Below, in pieces: positions 1 to 11,744 of a stretch of DNA of 64,000 nucleotides. Positions within the stretch are counted from its first letter, which is position 1, and the number at the start of each line of letters is the position of its first letter. The translations under genes were made by a program, and so were the position numbers. Source of the DNA: Schizophyllum amplum (Eukaryota; Basidiomycota; Agaricomycetes; Agaricales; Schizophyllaceae); the NCBI GenBank assembly GCA_007026445.1, contig VDMD01000017.1, forward strand, positions 186,001-250,000. The letters run 5' to 3'. Below the pieces are notes generated by a model that was not told where the DNA came from, did no database searches, and was given only the letters and a program-made list of their open reading frames with translations.

Positions 1-728
1 ATGCATATGCGCGGTGTGCTCGTTCGGTCCTGGCGAGCTGTCATGACTACGGCTGTATAACAGACCAAACTACGCACCACCGTGGTATAAGCTTGCCGTC
101 GTCGCCATTGACGATGTAGTCGTGGCCAGCGGAGCAGCCCATCAGCAACATTTTCGGATCATCAGAGGCCTCGACAATCGTTTCGTGCCGTCCGCCCTGG
201 TGAGAGCGGCGTCCGCCAGTTGAGCTGTAACTGTCACGTTTCCGATGTCACGGTTGACGCCTGGTTGACGCGACCACGACGCGACCTCGCGCCGATGGAG
301 GCGCTGCGGGGGCTTTACCTTACTAGAGCAGCCGTTCCGCTTTACCTGGGACTGTCATAGTATTGCTGTACTGTCCAATTCTTGTCGTATTGAATCTCTA
401 TTCCTCCAGCTATCTGGACTCCAAGAAACCTACATATGACACGGCGTCACGCCGCGCAACTGAAATTCAACTTGAGTCGTTAGTTGGTGGTCGCAGGACT
501 AGTTCATTGTATCATCAGCAAAGGGAGCACGGCGGGTGCAAGATTCGCTTGATGCAACCTTGCGCTATAATAGTATAAGTGATAGTTAATACAGTGACGG
601 TTCAGGTATAAAATCATGATGCACGTGTATTAGTGAGGATGATACTGTAGTGAGTGACGATGTGACATATCGGCTGAGACGACAGAGTGGATGCACCGAC
701 CAGCGATGCTTGAGCGATGCAGCTCATT
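1..728. other. Left edge, no firm gene; possible C-terminal coding remnant
   Basis: There is no supportable complete gene here. On the minus strand, from about 230 down to a TAG at 47-49, a reading frame gives a natural-looking C-terminus (containing DPKMLLMGCSAGHDY and ending in WSVIQP). It may be the last exon of a gene or a relic. I do not recognise the family and find no convincing upstream exon. The remainder up to the A1 stop at 729 looks like 3' flank. Confidence 0.2.
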
Positions 729-2283
729 CTACGCTTGAGTATCGACCTTCCTAGCCCGCTTCTTCGGCGGCGGCGGGTCGTCGTCGGCGATGGACGCTTG
801 GGTTCGAGTGCGTTTGGAACTAGTTGAGGCGGCGGGAACGGTACGGTTGCGAAGCTTGCGCGCGCCCTCAGGAGTACGGGCCTGGTCAGCAGCGGGCCGG
901 GCGCACAGCGGGTCCGAGACGTCGTCAGGAGGCGGGGGAGGAGCTCGCGAAGGGCCGACAGGTACGCTGGACTTGGCGAATCGTTTGGGAAGACGGGCCA
1001 TAGGCTTGGATTTCGTGGGATTGTCGGACTTGGCTTTCTTGCCGACTTTGGATTTAGATCGCAGGGAGTAGGAGCGCTGACCATTGTCGAGCACAGGTAA
1101 CTCCTCCTGGACTTCTTCCTCGGCGTCCTCCGTCGGTTCGAACCAGTGCTGCACGGCAGGATAAAGCGTCCCGTTGAAGAAGCGGACTTCCTCGGGGGTG
1201 AGGTCCTTCTTGAGCTTGGGGTCGCGCATACGAGTACGGAACTTCATGGCGAAGTCGTGGATCATGAAGACCGGGTTGAAGTGGCTGAGGAGGCGAAACT
1301 TGAGGTCTGGCACATCTGGACGCAGAAGGAATGAAGTATGACTGTCATGGCCGGCAGGAGGCACGCGGTATCTCTCGGGGACATCACCAGCCCTGAGTTT
1401 CCAATCCTTCTTGTCGTCTTTGCGCTCGCCAGAGATTGCTACGAGCTTCGCATCCTCGTAGCCCTCGCGCTTGGCATCAGCGGATGCAGCAGCGACATCG
1501 CTCAGGTGTGCATAAGTACGACGAGCAGAGCCGTGCCTTGGGATAATGGTCGATTCTCCAGACCCAAAGACCCGCATCTCGTACTCGTAGTAGGGCTGAT
1601 CAAAGAGCTGAAAAAATGGTAAGCTTGATTCAAATGCAGCGAATACCAACGTACATCGGGGTAGGGAGTCCGGGGGTTCTCTTTGATACGCTTCAGGCAA
1701 GGATTCAGATCCACGGGAACGAGTGCGAATGATCCCAATCCGATCTGCGTTGTGACCGACTTGCCGTCAAACAGCGCGTGCACCCAAGCCATGACTGCAG
1801 ATATTCAAGTCAGATTCAATACCAAGTGCCTACAAGCAGCACGCACACAGTTCCATATTGGCCGTCGTGTCCAAATTCAGGACCCGAACTTTCTCGCCAT
1901 TTTCGAGGATGATGAACCCTACGCTGTCGCGAAACAACTCGAACTGCAGTAAAAGTCAGTACATTATATTGTAGTAATGACGAAGGATAACTCACAAGCT
2001 CAGGGTGAGTCCATTCGAGGGACCGCGGGACACCATGTGCGCAATGAATCCCATGTCCGGGGAATATTGCGCCAGTTATCAGGCAAGCCGCGATACCAGC
2101 TCGACGCACGGTCCTTGCCCTGTTCTTGGCTGGGCGATGGACAGAGGTACGTTGCTTCGGCGTTGCAGTCATGTCGCGATCCGTGGACTTCTGCTCCGCT
2201 CTGGTGGGCGTGTGCTCCCTGTCGGACGTGCCGCCAGCGGTAGCCTTTTCTTTGCCACGTTTCTTTCCGCCATCCCCAGCCAT
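729..2283 (-). CDS. A1: HNH_2-type nuclease-domain protein, nuclear-looking (467 aa, 4 exons)
   Basis: Exons on the minus strand are 2283-1996, 1943-1847, 1794-1655 and 1607-729, joined by canonical GT-AG introns of about 50 nt. The N-terminus is basic and low-complexity. The core then shows the order expected of fungal HNH_2 proteins: a CLITG motif, a histidine in AHGVPR, a strand-rich segment, an asparagine in TANMEL and a histidine in HALFDG, followed by FALVPVDL. The middle carries SHFNPVFMIHDFAMK, shared by all A copies. The tail is rich in Lys, Arg and Pro, has the repeat-like RTPEGARKLRNRTV and ends in PPPKKRARK, a likely nuclear localisation signal. Unlike A3 and A6 it has no long Asp/Glu tract. 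It is divergent from B1 across 391 bp. The HNH assignment rests on motif spacing; substrate and activity are unknown. Confidence 0.8.
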
Positions 2284-2674
2284 GGCGAGGGGAGGAGAAA
2301 GAAAGAGCGAAAGGACCAGGACTGAAACATGAATTCAACCTGCCTCATTATATAGTCAAATCTGTGCAGAGACCCATTGTTCTGCCCATGGCGTCAAACT
2401 CGTGGCTGGGCCAACGAGAATTAAAGAAGCGCAGCATGTTTGACTCACAAGACAATCGACGGCGAACATTCCAATGATGTCGGAGCCAGGCGGCGGGCGG
2501 CGGGCGGCAGGCTGGCCAACAAAGGGGAACAATGATCGCGTTCAAGCGCCGGGATATTGCGATGACATATTCAGTTGCTGACGTGCACGAGGCCCGGGCC
2601 GCTCAAGGGCCGCCGGTCCGCTGATGACATGCGTTTTCCGTCTTGTCCTCCGCCACCACCATTATTCCGCTGCT
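2284..2674. promoter_or_regulatory. Bidirectional promoter of pair A1/B1
   Basis: This 391 bp interval separates the two start codons. Towards A1 it holds TATATAA (minus strand, 2348-2354), 65 bp before the A1 ATG, and AACAATGG (minus strand, 2374-2381). Towards B1 it holds ACAAAGGGG (2519-2527) running directly into AACAATG (2528-2534), both resembling HMG-box protein sites. The block AGAACAATGGG plus GACTATATAA recurs in the A3 promoter. Confidence 0.6.
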
Positions 2675-3963
2675 ATGTCTATGTGTGAAGAAGCCCTCAG
2701 ATGTCCCATCACTGGTGCTACCGACAATCTCCTGCAATGCCGTGTTGTATCCGAGTCCGCAGACGCAGACGAATCTCAGGCAAGCTCTATCACTCGCTCG
2801 TGCATGTCCTCGCTGACTCTTGTTGACTAGATTGCATGCATGGAATGGGTATTTGGGCTTCCTAGAGGAGGCTTATCCTATTACCTTCAATCGCAGGAGA
2901 ACACGATCTGGTGTACGTTTGATTGAGATTCATCTGTTGCCCAACGTGCTTACTGCCCGGTAGTTCGTGAAGATATCTGCCGCATGTACTCGCGAATGGA
3001 ATTTCTCCTTGTGCCTACATTCAAGACCTTCATCGACGCAATGGCCTTCATGCAGCACGCGGGTGTCACGGCCCGAAAAAATAACGATGAATCACCGCGG
3101 CGCCCATTGACTGCGGTTAGTGCTGCAAAACCTCGTTCATACGCCGTGATTCCGTCTTCTGATCAGACTTGCAGCTCGCCTCCAACAGAGCCTCGTATCG
3201 CTACACGTTCATCGCGTTCACAGAGGCTGCACGTGGTCTTCAAAAGGAATTCAAGATGCAGTCGCCAACTATGGAAGATCTCAATAATAACTGGCATCCA
3301 CTGCTAGAGAAACCTTTGTTGGAAGGCAGCGACACGTACCCTGTTCTGGAATGCTTCTCGCATCCATTCTGCATCTCGACTTTCGCAGAGAAGGCCTTCT
3401 GGCGTCGTCGGAAGACCGAAGTCACTGCACAATGGCATGTCTGCTGCGATGAACTCGTCGACCAATGGCGCCTAGAGAGAATCCCGCCTCCGCAATGGTT
3501 TATCGATGCGCCAAAACTTGGACAGGACGACACAGATCTGAGCGCCACCGAGGCCTCTGGCTACAATCCTCTCACATCTGAGGACACCGTTGCACCAGAC
3601 CAGGGTGGGGCGATTGGAGCGACCGACACCCCTCATCCGCGCATGAAGGTGTCTTCTTGGTTGGGCAAAGTCGATCTTACGATCGAGCCCATCGAGGAGG
3701 AAGCGCCTCCCTCCCCTCGCAAGCTACGCCGCTCTAGCCGTATCGCTGCACTCTCGTCTCCGTACGCTTCGTCTCCCGAGCTCTGCGCACCGGCCTCTCC
3801 TGTGCGTCACGCTCCCTGGCCCTCCACGCGTGGTCGCAACCCCGTCCGTTACCCACCAGCGTGGGTCAAGCGCAATGGGTGCTTCCCGACAAATAGATTT
3901 TCAAGCAACGACTGGGCATACTTCCAGTACGGTATCGCTCTGGCCGCCCGCGCTGACCGATAG
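2675..3963 (+). CDS. B1: partner protein of A1, degenerate HNH-like fold (375 aa, 4 exons)
   Basis: Exons are 2675-2779, 2831-2912, 2964-3115 and 3175-3963. The first intron appears to use a GC donor (CAG/GCAAGC), the others GT-AG. The N-terminal core reads CPITGA, then ACMEWVFGLPRGG, then QENTIW and REDICRMY, then FLLVPTFKT. This parallels the CLITG, N and FALVP blocks of gene A but lacks the histidines there, so I infer a non-catalytic relative. After YTFIAFTEAARGLQKEFKM comes a B-specific domain. It has PPQWFIDAPK, the acidic DDTDLSATEASGY, a basic segment SPRKLRRSSRIA (likely a nuclear signal) and a conserved end FSSNDWAYFQYG. The function is unknown and no named domain is recognised with certainty. 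Confidence 0.75.
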
Positions 3964-4704
3964 AGCGCGCTGCGCTCCGCGGACCGAATCATACTCCGCG
4001 TTCATCCATTCTAGGTCGTGTTGACCCTCGAGCATCTCAGGTCCATTATGTCAGGCGTCACACGACGTTTCTGCCTCTATGACCTGCTCGGGTCGCGCTG
4101 AGCACATGACGCGACTCTCTCAGTACGCTCATTCAGTGTCCTCAATGTACAACAACGAGTGGTCGCCGCGAGGGGACCTCCGCACGGAATTTTGGCATTC
4201 GCCGGGGACAACGACGTGCAGAATGGCGACGCCAAGCCTCGCTGCGTATCTAAGGCATCCACTGGCCGTGATCTGGGGCCACGTACTGTGCGCATCTATC
4301 AAGAGCGACGACAAGTCGACTGTATCCTGGCCGTCGCAGTGGAGGAAGGATTTCTTGATATCTTGATGCCGGTCAGTCTCGAAAGCATCAATGACCAACA
4401 AGCGGAGGCGTTAGTATACAAAGGTGCAATGAATTTTATCAGTATGACTTATGGGATCTGGCGTCTGCTGGTGCGTGCTGCGTATTAAGTAGACATGTGT
4501 GACCACCAAGCAAAGGCGCCCGGCGGACGGCGCCTGGTCCGGAAATAACTCGTTAGTCGTGACTAGTCACGTGATCTCGGAGCCGCCGTCGCTTGGCCAG
4601 CTGAAAAGATCATCACTAAGACTTGGTCCTGACAGTGACAGTGATAACCTTTGTTTTCGCCTACTTTGCATCCTGCCGTCGACGTCTGCAACTCATTGCC
4701 CGCC
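3964..4704. other. Intergenic, B1 3' flank and B2 upstream region
   Basis: No supported gene and no A-type partner or relic of one is visible upstream of B2. About 50 bp before the B2 ATG the minus strand reads AAAACAAAGG (near 4647-4656), similar to the HMG-type motifs of the paired promoters. A short plus-strand frame at 4159-4488 has no recognisable features. Confidence 0.5.
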
Positions 4705-6059
4705 ATGTCTCATCCTAGAGAAGTCATCAAGTGTGTGATATCGGGGGCTACCGACCATGTGCGTCAATGCTGCCCCATGAAGCGTGACGACGATCTGGAG
4801 GAGTTTGCAGTAAGTCATCCCGCAGTGTGGGTGCCGGTGATTTCCTCTGACTTCACGAATTAGGTTGCATGCCAAGAGTGGATCTTTGGTATTCCTCGAG
4901 GAAGCTTGCCTTATCGAACACAATCATGGGAGAACACTTTGTGTTGTATGTCAATTGAGTCTGCATAATCTATGACATGCTGATTGTATGCCAGTCCGCG
5001 AAGACATCTACCACATGTATAGGCGGGGACAGTTTCTTCTTGCGCCCACATTTAGGACTTACATCGACACTACCGTCTTCATGGAGCAACGCGCGGGCCT
5101 CACGGGCCGCAAGGACGACGACAAGTCACCACGTCGTCCATGGTCTGGAGTCAGTCATTTTCAATCTGATTGCCGTGTATCATAGGTGAAGCCATATCGC
5201 ATACTGATATTCATACATACAGCTCACTTCCAATGGAGGTCCTTTCCGCTACGTCTTCATTCCGTTCACCGATGCCGCGCGCAAACTCCAGGAAGAATTC
5301 AAGATGCAACCGCAAACCGACGACGACCTCAACTACGGTAAATATCCAGGGACCTCCAGAGAATATCTTCTGGACGGCAGTGATGTGTACCCAGTAATCG
5401 AGTGCTACGCACACCCGTTCGCGGTTTCGACGCATGCGGACAAGGCCTTCCAGCGTCGTTCCGGTTCAACTACGCCTGTGAGGGCACAGTGGCATGCCTG
5501 CGCCTCCGACATAGTGGATCAATGGCGATGCGAAGAGATCTTGCCTCCGCAATGGTTCGTCGATGCGCCGAAGTATGAACTGGACGACTCGGATTTGAGC
5601 TCGACTGAAGCCTACGGTTACGACCCATCAGCCACCTCGGAAGATACTGCCGTATCCGAGCCCGCCGCCAGAAGACTACCTGGCGAACCAGACGCGGATG
5701 CGGAAGGTGCTGATCCGCACACAAAGGTGCTCACCTGGCTAGGTAAAGTTGACCTCAGGTCCAAGCCCCTCGAGGAAGAATGGTTTCGCGATCGCTCACC
5801 CCGCAAACTGCGTCGCTCTGACCGCATCGCTGCACGCTCATGTCCATATACCTCAACGTCTCCACGTCATAATCTCATGCCGTCTCCGACGCGACGAGCG
5901 CCATGGCCTTCAGTGCGTGGGCGCGACCCTCTTCGCTATCCGCCAGCGTGGGTGAAGCGCAACGGCCACTTTCCGACGCCCAAGTTCTCGAGCAACGACT
6001 GGGCCTATTTTCAATATGGTAGCGCTCTTGCTGCCCGCAACGACGGGGAGGAGCGCTAA
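4705..6059 (+). CDS. B2: solo member of the B family, no A partner (392 aa, 4 exons)
   Basis: Exons are 4705-4809, 4864-4945, 4995-5149 and 5223-6059. The intron positions and phases match B1, but here all donors are GT. The core has CVISGATD, ACQEWIFGIPRGS, WENTLC, VREDIYHMY and FLLAPTFRTY. The rest follows with FRYVFIPFTDAARKLQEEFKM, PPQWFVDAPK, DDSDLSSTEAYGY, the basic SPRKLRRSDRIA block and the terminal FSSNDWAYFQYG. The frame is open throughout, so the gene looks functional. It lies in the same orientation as B1, 741 bp downstream, and is the only intact B copy here without a divergent A gene. Confidence 0.75.
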
Positions 6060-6526
6060 CACCAGCGATCGAAATTCGACACGGATTCCTGTCTCATCGC
6101 TACAGATGTTCTTCGCAAGTCGCTCTGCCGGTCTCCTCAGCAAGGACACCATCACCGCGAGCGTCGTCTCGCGATGCGCTCGCAGCGCGGATGTGCGCAA
6201 ACGCGTCTCACTGGTCCCGAGGAATCATCGACATCATGTGCATCTGTTGCTCGCGACCTATGGATGTGGCAGACCGCGATTTGACTGGCCATCGTTCGAA
6301 CTCAACCTTGCAATTGCTGTAGTCATCGGAATATTGACAATCGACTGTCGATTGCAAGGCTTCCCTGCAGCTCGCGTCTTACAGTACACAATCATGGAAA
6401 GGAGTAGAGGCGATGATAGGCACGAGGGGCCTCAGGGTAGAGACTAGTCCGTCATAGATGTTTTGTCGTTGAACCATAGAATACATTGTTATGCGCGACG
6501 CTTGCGCATCCACTTCTACACAGAGT
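6060..6526. other. Intergenic between B2 and the agmatinase-like gene
   Basis: This is the 3' flank shared by two convergent genes. No gene, repeat or terminator is identifiable. Confidence 0.5.
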
Positions 6527-7973
6527 TCACAACTCCTGCGCTCCCTTCATCAGGAACGGGCCATTGTGCTTCGGTGGCGGCGCCGACATCTGGATCATCG
6601 CGAGGAAGTCGTGCACGAGATCGGCGGCAGCGATGCTCGTGACGTCTGCGTTGTCGTACGCTGGAGCGACTTCGACGAGGTCCGCGCCGCTGTATAGCAC
6701 GTTAGTCACTGAAGCTCACGAAATAGACGAAAGATACATACACGAAGTTGAGTCCGGTGAGGCCGCGCAGAATGCGCTTCATTTCACGGACAGTCCAACC
6801 GCCGGCTTCGGGCGTACCCGTCGCGGGCGCGAAGGCCGGGTCGATCACGTCGATGTCGAGACTACATTCGCCGGTGAGAAGGGAGGGTATGGGAAAGGTT
6901 GAGGAGCAACGTACGTGAGGTATACTGCCGTGTCGCCGACGCGCTCGCGGATGGCCTTGACAACATTGTCGAGGCCGTAGTCATCAATGTCCTCAGCACT
7001 AATGACCTGGAAGCCAACCTCCTCGTCATGGCGGACCGACTGCTGGTCCTGCGGGAATTGTGAGTGCTTTTTCATACGAGCATTGAAAAACTACACACCC
7101 GCATCTTCTGCCGGATGCCACCGTGCACGCTGCGGTCCGTCATGCAGCCCTCTTCGTATGCAACGGTGAAGTAGGAGCCGTGCGTGACGCGCTCGTACTT
7201 GGTGCTGTTGCCTGACTTGCCCGTATCTGTAGGTCTTGTCAGCACTGGTCAATCTCTGCCTTGTGACGAACGTACCGAAATGCGAGTCGAAGTGGATGAC
7301 GGAGATCTTTCCGTAGTATTTGGAAAGCGACCGGAGGATGGGGAGGGTGATAGTGTGGTCGCCGCCAAGCGTGACGATCGCAGGGTGCGCGACACCGTCG
7401 AGTGCGAGGGATGCACTGCGGGCGGTGATGCCAGTCGCCGTCGCGCCGCTTGCCACCGGACGGCCGAGAAGGGTGGTGTATGCGGCCTCCATCTGATCGA
7501 GCGCCTTCTCGTTGTCGTACGCGCTGAGCGGGACATCACCACAGTCGATCATCGTCGCGCCAAGCTCGACCGGGCTCTTGCCCCATGCAAGCGTCCAGCC
7601 CTCCGGCCGCTGTCTGCGCGATCCCGAGCGAATGCCATACGGTCCGAAGCGTGCACCTATAGTTCAGATCAGCAAAGGGAAATCAGTGGGTACGTGCATG
7701 CGCACCAGGTCTGTACGACACGGTCGTATCGAAGGGGAAGCCAAGGATGGCGATGTCGAATTGGGCACTGGCGTCGTCCAGACAGCGCGTGTACGGCATG
7801 TGACTGAAGCTGAGCGGACCACTGTATCCCAGATCTTCCTGCGAGCCGTACTTCGATGTCCAGGGCTCCTTGCTCACGTCGACCGCGCGCGCCGCGGCCG
7901 GCGCGGAGAGCGGGACTTGCGACGCGAGAGCGATGCTGGCAAGGACAATAGGGAGGAGACGGAGGACCTGCAT
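6527..7973 (-). CDS. Agmatinase-like ureohydrolase with signal peptide
   Basis: This is an arginase/agmatinase (ureohydrolase) family enzyme, expected to hydrolyse a guanidino compound to urea and an amine using two Mn ions. The minus-strand gene has about five exons. The N-terminus [18 protein letters not shown] is a typical signal peptide, so the product is probably secreted or vacuolar. Family metal-site motifs are visible in order: GGDHTI, then HFDSHFDT across an intron after HF, then [22 protein letters not shown], here cited as two motifs SLDID and DPAFAP. The C-terminal block is [12 protein letters not shown], and the protein ends MKGAQEL. The canonical DAHxD is DSHFD here, a tolerated variation. 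Which guanidine it uses cannot be read from sequence. Confidence 0.88.
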
Positions 7974-8665
7974 TGCGGTTCAGACGACTTGCGTTGTGGC
8001 TTCATGCAGTCTTCACGGTATTTATTCTGCCATGATAAGCCAGCCGGTGATAAGCGTACACATGGGTAGCGATTCGGATTATCTGGCCCGCCGGGTTGAC
8101 TCAGAGGTGCCTCGGCCAAGTGCTCTAAGACCACGATAAGAAGCTGTAGAGGAAGAGAGGAGATGGACAACACACCGACGAACCCGCCTTGCTTATGAAC
8201 ACTTCAGTCGCGCAAGGGATACAGAAGTCACGGATGCACAGACCGCGGTGACCATTGTAGCCGTGTGTGGCTTGAGCTGCAGTACTGGACCAACAATTCT
8301 CTCAGATAGGCCGATCAACAACTTCAGAAGAGCAGCGCGACAGAAACCTGACAGAAACTGGAGGAGGAGGAGAAGTGTGACGACGTGACCACTGTGACGC
8401 GCCCTCAACAAGCCAACAGTCAACTCCCCACAAACGTGGACAAATGAAGGCACGCTCGCTCTTCTGAGAACCCTCAAAGTCATAACGCTCAAGCGCCTGT
8501 CACCTGAGGCAAGATGATCTATTTAGCTGCGTGTCCTTCCAGATAGCTAGAATATACAAATCGATAGCACCCAGTCTAAGTAATACTTACATGCTCCAAA
8601 AGACTACAGACAGTGATCGGCGACAATCGCGTGCACCGGACATATAGCGCTGCCACAACTCTAGG
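7974..8665. other. Intergenic
   Basis: This holds the promoter side of the agmatinase-like gene and the 3' side of the permease. No gene is supported. A short GGAGGAGGAGAAG purine run lies at about 8359-8371. Confidence 0.4.
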
Positions 8666-11105
8666 TTAGGCAGACAAAACATACACATCCGCGCCGTCCT
8701 TCTTCTCCTCCGATGCCGTGTCGCTTGGGTCTTCATCGCGGGCCACTGCGGTCACAGTATCCGTCCCTATAAGTTTCTCGCCAGCGGCTTCCCGCGCATC
8801 ATTGGCGTCCGCGAGTGCCTCGAATGGCTCATCGAACCTCGGCTCGGGGAACACAAGGCATATGGCGTAGTACATCACACAGGCGATGGCGTACGTAAGG
8901 ACGAAGCTGCATTTACGCATTCGTCAGAAGGTAGCTTTGACAGAGATGCCGAACGCACCCAATGTAGAACAGCCGCTGAGATGTCACGCTGATGTTGAGT
9001 GGCTCCGTCGCCACGCTGTTTGCGAAGCCAGGCAAGCACGGAAGGAGAGACAATATGACGACCGAGATCGCACGCCAGTTCCAGCCCTGAAGCCAACGAT
9101 CAGAACAGGCCCGTATGGTGAAGGGAGGAAAGCCCACCTTAGTGTAGTAGTACCTCCCTGTCGGCGCGCCGGTATAAAGGTGAGGAAGGTCAATGTTACC
9201 GCGCTTGACATACTGAGAGGAGATGTTAAGTAGATATTCATGTGTCGCAGAAAGGACGCAAACGCACATAGTAATCCACCGTCAGCACTGCCGCGATCGG
9301 CGCAAGCCAATATCCGTAGCCCGAGAGGAATGTCAGGAATGCCTTGGCGGACACGAGGATCTCTGTGAAGTACGATGCATTAGGGCTGAATATGGATTGT
9401 GGGGAAGTAGAGACACGCACTCCATGGCACAATGCACACGCCCAACATCGTCGCCGCGAACTGACCACGCCGGATGGTGAAGTACCTCGGGAACATCGCG
9501 GTCATATCCGAGCCAAATGGCAGCGAGCTGCGCAAGCCCAAGGATCAGCCTCGAACCCGAAGCAGCTACAAGAGACGTACTTGATGGCCAGGTTAGTCCC
9601 GACGTATGCCAGCGCAAGGATAGAGGCAAGGAGGAATATCCCGAAGCGTGCACCGCGGTTTTCGGACTCGGGGTACTGGTCTAGCATGTAGTCAAGCGTG
9701 CTGGTGGGCGCCAAATCAGCACAGAATATCGAACATGACAGTTCGGCCAACGTACTCCCACAAGTTCCAGAGCGCAGTGCCCGTGATCTTCTTGCTAGCG
9801 GACGCGACAAGTATGCCATACAGACACGGCAGCGCAGACGCGATCGGGTAACCTACCCAGGGATCAGCAAGGAACCGAATGTGAGGGTGAAGCTCATACC
9901 GATCAACGTTGTCCAAAGCGGATCATTCGGCTTCGTCGCATAACGCGCCATATCGCCTTGGTTGACGGTAAGCGACGATGCCGTTCCGAGCCCAGCGTTG
10001 AACGCTTGCAACACGAGCCATGCGCGCGAATCCGTCGACATATGCGCCTCGGGGAAAACGGTGAAGTTGACCCCCTTTGCCTTGACCATCCACCTTCCAA
10101 AACCGTGAGCAACATCTCTGGAGAGGAGCGAGATGTACACTCACCAGATTAACAGCGCGTGCATGACGATGAAGACGAGAACGGACTTGACCTGGTAGAA
10201 ATAGCGAAGGTCGCGCGAATGGATGAATGACATTCCGGCGAACACCATGATGAAGATCCAGACTACGCGCAGAGCGTCATTGAGTGTTTGCGAGACAAGC
10301 TAGAGCGCAGCAACGTACACGCAGCCATGTCCGTCGACGTGATGCCCGCGCTCGCGGGAAGCGCATTGGGAAGATTGCCCCATGATGGCCAGATCGCCTT
10401 GATGGCGACGCTGACGAGCTTGCCGCCGTAGTAGCTGTTGACCCCGTTCCACACGATGCACACGACCGCGCTGACAGGTAAAGTTCAGCACGTATATTCT
10501 GCAGCAGCTATGATCTGACTCGCCGCATGAAGATGACCATATAGCTGCCCCAAACCCCGAACACCGAGCGCGCTATGACAGGGAAGCCAATATGATACCG
10601 AGAAGGTCCACGACCACTGCGTAGACCATGAGCGACAATGTCGATAGGGAAACGAGGTGCACACTTACTTCAGCACGATGAGAGCGGTGACGAAGAGATG
10701 CGCGAAAGCGAGAGAGAGCCAGGCGCTGAGCGGGGACAGCCCAAGGGTGATAGTAGATGATCCTGAAGTCCATGCGCTACCGTTCGCAGCATCTGTTGGG
10801 TAAAGCAACCGAAGTCAATCTCTATACTCATTCTCGGTGAAATTTGGGAACAACATACGAGAAAGCCAGAAAGCGAAGTACACCCATGAGTTCCACGTCC
10901 GGTCCTTGGGCGGACTGGGATCCAGGTCGACATTGCTCCACTATACAAAGTCACCGGAGTCAGAAGGCTCGACATCTAAAAGAGCCTAGCGCGATTGATC
11001 ACACACCTGATGATCCTCCGTCTGCACGATATCCGCCTGCTCGGATTGGATGGCGTGCAGAAAGGCCTGGCGGCTCTTGAAGTCTGAGGGACGAATCCAG
11101 CGCAT
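8666..11105 (-). CDS. NCS1-family nucleobase/allantoin permease
   Basis: This is a multi-exon minus-strand gene for a polytopic membrane transporter of the NCS1 (purine-cytosine/uracil/allantoin) family. The start MRWIRPSDF at 11105 is followed by an exon with WSNVDLDPSPPKDRTWNSW, the Fur/allantoin-permease entry signature. Next come FWLS and DAANGSAWTSGSS, matching the first transmembrane segment of the family. Later exons are rich in hydrophobic helices and small residues, and the cytosolic tail ends VYVLSA at the 8666 stop. Substrate choice among uracil, allantoin, uridine or thiamine is not decidable. A ureohydrolase next door is compatible with nitrogen scavenging, but that link is only suggestive. 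Confidence 0.85.
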
Positions 11106-11744
11106 GACTGCTAGAGGGGAGGAAGGGATCAGGAGGATCTGGGGACGGGGAGGTGTACGCCACGACGAGTGAACTTGGGCATTCTCCATAATATATGTCT
11201 GCCGCGATCAAAGGGCGGTATATGGTTCCCGCACGAGATGGGGGGTGAGATAAGTGTGGGTGAAGCCCAGAGGGCGTCCTGATGTAGAGCACAGGCGTGC
11301 GTGGGGCCGCCTTCACGCATCTTGACAAGTTCGAAGGAATGGCCTTGCTCTGTCAAACCTCGTTTACGAGGGATTGGACGCGCTTGACATGGGGATGCAA
11401 GAAGTTCAGATGTGTGTATGTGACTTGACAAGCTTCATTAGAGACTTTCAGCGAAGCGGGTCGGCAGTAAGTGAAGGTTCCTTATCGCTCTTAATTTGAC
11501 TGTGAAGTTGGCCTTGGCAACGCCGGATCCAACGGTCCGACACTCCACGTGCGACCTACCAAACACAGGACAACATCAACCTACAAGGCCCGGCAAGCCC
11601 TAGGGCCGAGGCGATGGTCGAGAGGCTCCAGCTCAGCACGCGGGGCTGCAGTGAGATTAAAGCACGCGTGCCCGATTTGCACCTCCCATCTAAAGTAACA
11701 TCGGCTTTGGCAATCTCATGTTTCTCCTCTTGCCTTCCTTCCCA

